64,000 nucleotides of DNA from Desulfurococcaceae archaeon (lineage in GTDB: Archaea > Thermoproteota > Thermoprotei_A > Sulfolobales > Desulfurococcaceae), in contig JAPWUD010000002.1 in NCBI GenBank assembly GCA_028275705.1, positions 59,385-123,384 on the forward strand. The letters run 5' to 3'. A program made the position numbers and the translations under genes. Shown here piece after piece: positions 62,739 through 64,000 of this stretch. The notes beneath the pieces are model-generated. The model worked only from the letters and a program-made list of their open reading frames with translations. It was not told the DNA's origin and did no database searches. Numbering within the stretch: the first letter of the stretch is position 1; each line of letters starts with the position of its first letter.

Positions 62739-64000
62739 CACTCCCCACCAATTTCCTTTAAAATCTCCTGGATAACCTTCTCAACAGACCCACTCATACC
62801 CTGGCCCAGTGTATTTATTAACCACTGGATTTTCTCGGGTGGCATGTTAATCCTCCTCTTCGCCAAGTACTCCTTTATAACTCTCAACTCGATCTCCTCG
62901 ATCGACAGCTCCTTGGACTCGGGTGTTATATCTATTGATGGAGCATATTCTTCGAGTTCACTCACCGTAGACCTAATCTTTACGAATAAATTCATTTTTC
63001 TATAAGACTTCATTAACTCCAATGCGTAGTTTTCCAACTCCATGCTAGCCGACTCCAGCCCCTTGACATCAACGAGTACAACGGTGTATTTCCCTGGTTC
63101 AACTTCGTCTATCAGCTTCTTCACCTCTGATTTCGCTTCATCAATGCTCTTCGTGATTAATTGCCTGTAGTAGACTCTCGGAGTATTCTCTAGCCTCAAT
63201 GACTTAACTAGAGGGGTTTCAATGGATAGATCAACTCTTAGAATCCTCCTAAAACCACCTATTTTTCCAAGCTCGAATGTCTCCTTTAGATCAGCTGTGT
63301 CGAGACCTATTGGTGCACCTGGATATGCAATTTTGCCTTTAAAGGCATCATCCATCGGTATTGGCAGGTGGACATGGCCTAGTGCAATATACCTCGTGTT
63401 CTCGGGTAATTTATGTAGGAAGTCTTCATACTCCATGTATAGTTGACCATATCTCTTTGAATACCTAGATGGATCGTATCCAGCAAACTTAGTATTGATG
63501 TGCGCAAGGATGATTAATTCATAGTTTGAGTAATCCCTTAAACCCCTAAACCTCGTTGTCCCATGTTTAAGATACTCAACCTCTCTATTACTACTACCTC
63601 TGAAGCCAGGTACTCCATAGAATACAAGCCTATCGTCCTGAAACACGAGGGGCTCAAGGATCAACCAACCCATTTCCTCCTTGAAGTCGAGTAGGTGTAT
63701 TAAACCCGCTCTAGCCAAGAGATCTAGAACACTCGTCCTAGTCCTCGATAAATCGTGATTACCAGGTACTACTACAACCCTTACTCCACTGTCTACAAGC
63801 TTCTTTAAAACCCCCACTGTCTTTATGACAATGCCCATTGATGGCCTATCAGTGTTGAACATGTCGCCAGATATTAATAAATATTTAGCTTTTTCACGGA
63901 GTACATTATCGCTTATTTCCTCTAGTACGCTATAATATGAACTCTCCAGTATAGTGTCCTGGAATTGATCTGGAACTAAGTGTAAGTCACTTGTATGAAT
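62738..64000 (-). CDS. mre11: DNA double-strand break repair nuclease Mre11, 5' end beyond window
   Basis: Mn2+-dependent exonuclease/endonuclease working with Rad50. The frame is open to the right edge, so the first few codons are missing; an internal ATG at 63862 is not the start, because the first motif lies upstream of it. Motifs are IHTSDLHL at the edge, SGDMFNTDRPS, VPGNHDLS, ILAHINTKFAG and IALGHVHLPIP, followed by a capping domain and a C-terminal Rad50-binding helical region (EKIQWLINTLGQG...IQEILKEI). The order mre11-nurA-herA-rad50 puts mre11 first, unlike the herA-first order often seen. Confidence 0.94.
   Translation of the reverse strand: MHTSDLHLVPDQFQDTILESSYYSVLEEISDNVLREKAKYLLISGDMFNTDRPSMGIVIKTVGVLKKLVDSGVRVVVVPGNHDLSRTRTSVLDLLARAGLIHLLDFKEEMGWLILEPLVFQDDRLVFYGVPGFRGSSNREVEYLKHGTTRFRGLRDYSNYELIILAHINTKFAGYDPSRYSKRYGQLYMEYEDFLHKLPENTRYIALGHVHLPIPMDDAFKGKIAYPGAPIGLDTADLKETFELGKIGGFRRILRVDLSIETPLVKSLRLENTPRVYYRQLITKSIDEAKSEVKKLIDEVEPGKYTVVLVDVKGLESASMELENYALELMKSYRKMNLFVKIRSTVSELEEYAPSIDITPESKELSIEEIELRVIKEYLAKRRINMPPEKIQWLINTLGQGMSGSVEKVIQEILKEIGGE

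Overview
This 64 kb window looks like chromosome of a hyperthermophilic, peptide- and sugar-fermenting crenarchaeon, most likely of the order Desulfurococcales. The evidence is the archaeal recombination set Mre11-NurA-HerA-Rad50, Hjc next to a PIN-domain ATPase, an archaeal-type leucyl-tRNA synthetase, class I lysyl-tRNA synthetase, the Taw1 wyosine enzyme, a Pyrococcus-type Asp-ligated ferredoxin, GH57 glucan enzymes, many TTG/GTG starts, TATA boxes and C/D box sRNAs. Placement below order level is inference. I saw no rRNA, tRNA, CRISPR array, integrase or transposase; nearly all of the window is coding.

Layout. 1-2.1 kb (minus): ketopantoate reductase (cut by the left edge), an HTH-ThiN thiamine-type regulator and an unknown protein. 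2.2-10.7 kb (plus): an alpha-glucan cluster of ABC-2 exporter ATPase and permease, a maltokinase-like kinase, two GH57 enzymes and a GT5 glycogen synthase. 10.7-12.9 kb (minus): threonine dehydrogenase and 2-amino-3-ketobutyrate CoA ligase, which convert threonine to glycine and acetyl-CoA. 13-15.2 kb: small and membrane proteins with a SagB-like oxidoreductase. 15.3-18.6 kb: thiolase, carboxyltransferase and, convergently, a biotin carrier protein. 18.7-21.3 kb: Taw1, a winged-helix regulator and protein disulfide oxidoreductase. 21.4-27.6 kb: a structured non-coding locus, a SpeA-type arginine decarboxylase, a nucleotidyltransferase, a DUF47 protein, two small DNA-binding proteins, a hairpin-rich leader, a kinase-like protein and a phosphodiesterase.

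27.6-37.2 kb (minus) is a five-gene surface system: an FbpABC-like ABC importer whose binding protein carries its own Thr-rich stalk and membrane anchor, plus two more proteins built the same way, one with a glucodextranase-C-like region and one a secreted metallophosphatase. 37.2-46.7 kb: Hjc, PINA, a cyclic 2,3-diphosphoglycerate synthetase-family NTPase, PEP synthase, a biotin carboxylase homologue that has lost its catalytic arginines, an M20 peptidase and ferredoxin. 46.9-56.3 kb: MarC, LeuRS, LysRS, a dolichol-phosphate-mannose-synthase-like GT2 and IleRS. 56.5-64 kb: cytidine deaminase, then rad50, herA, nurA and mre11 (cut by the right edge) read leftward.

The main non-protein finding is a set of RNA candidates: three C/D box sRNAs (18.6, 27.0 and 46.7 kb), all lying just upstream of, and on the same strand as, a protein gene; and three GC-rich stem-rich intergenic loci (21.4, 26.1 and 56.3 kb) that I could not assign to a known RNA family. 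The best protein-level candidates for new biology are the surface scavenging cluster, the glucan cluster with a maltokinase but no GlgE in view, and the degenerate biotin carboxylase.
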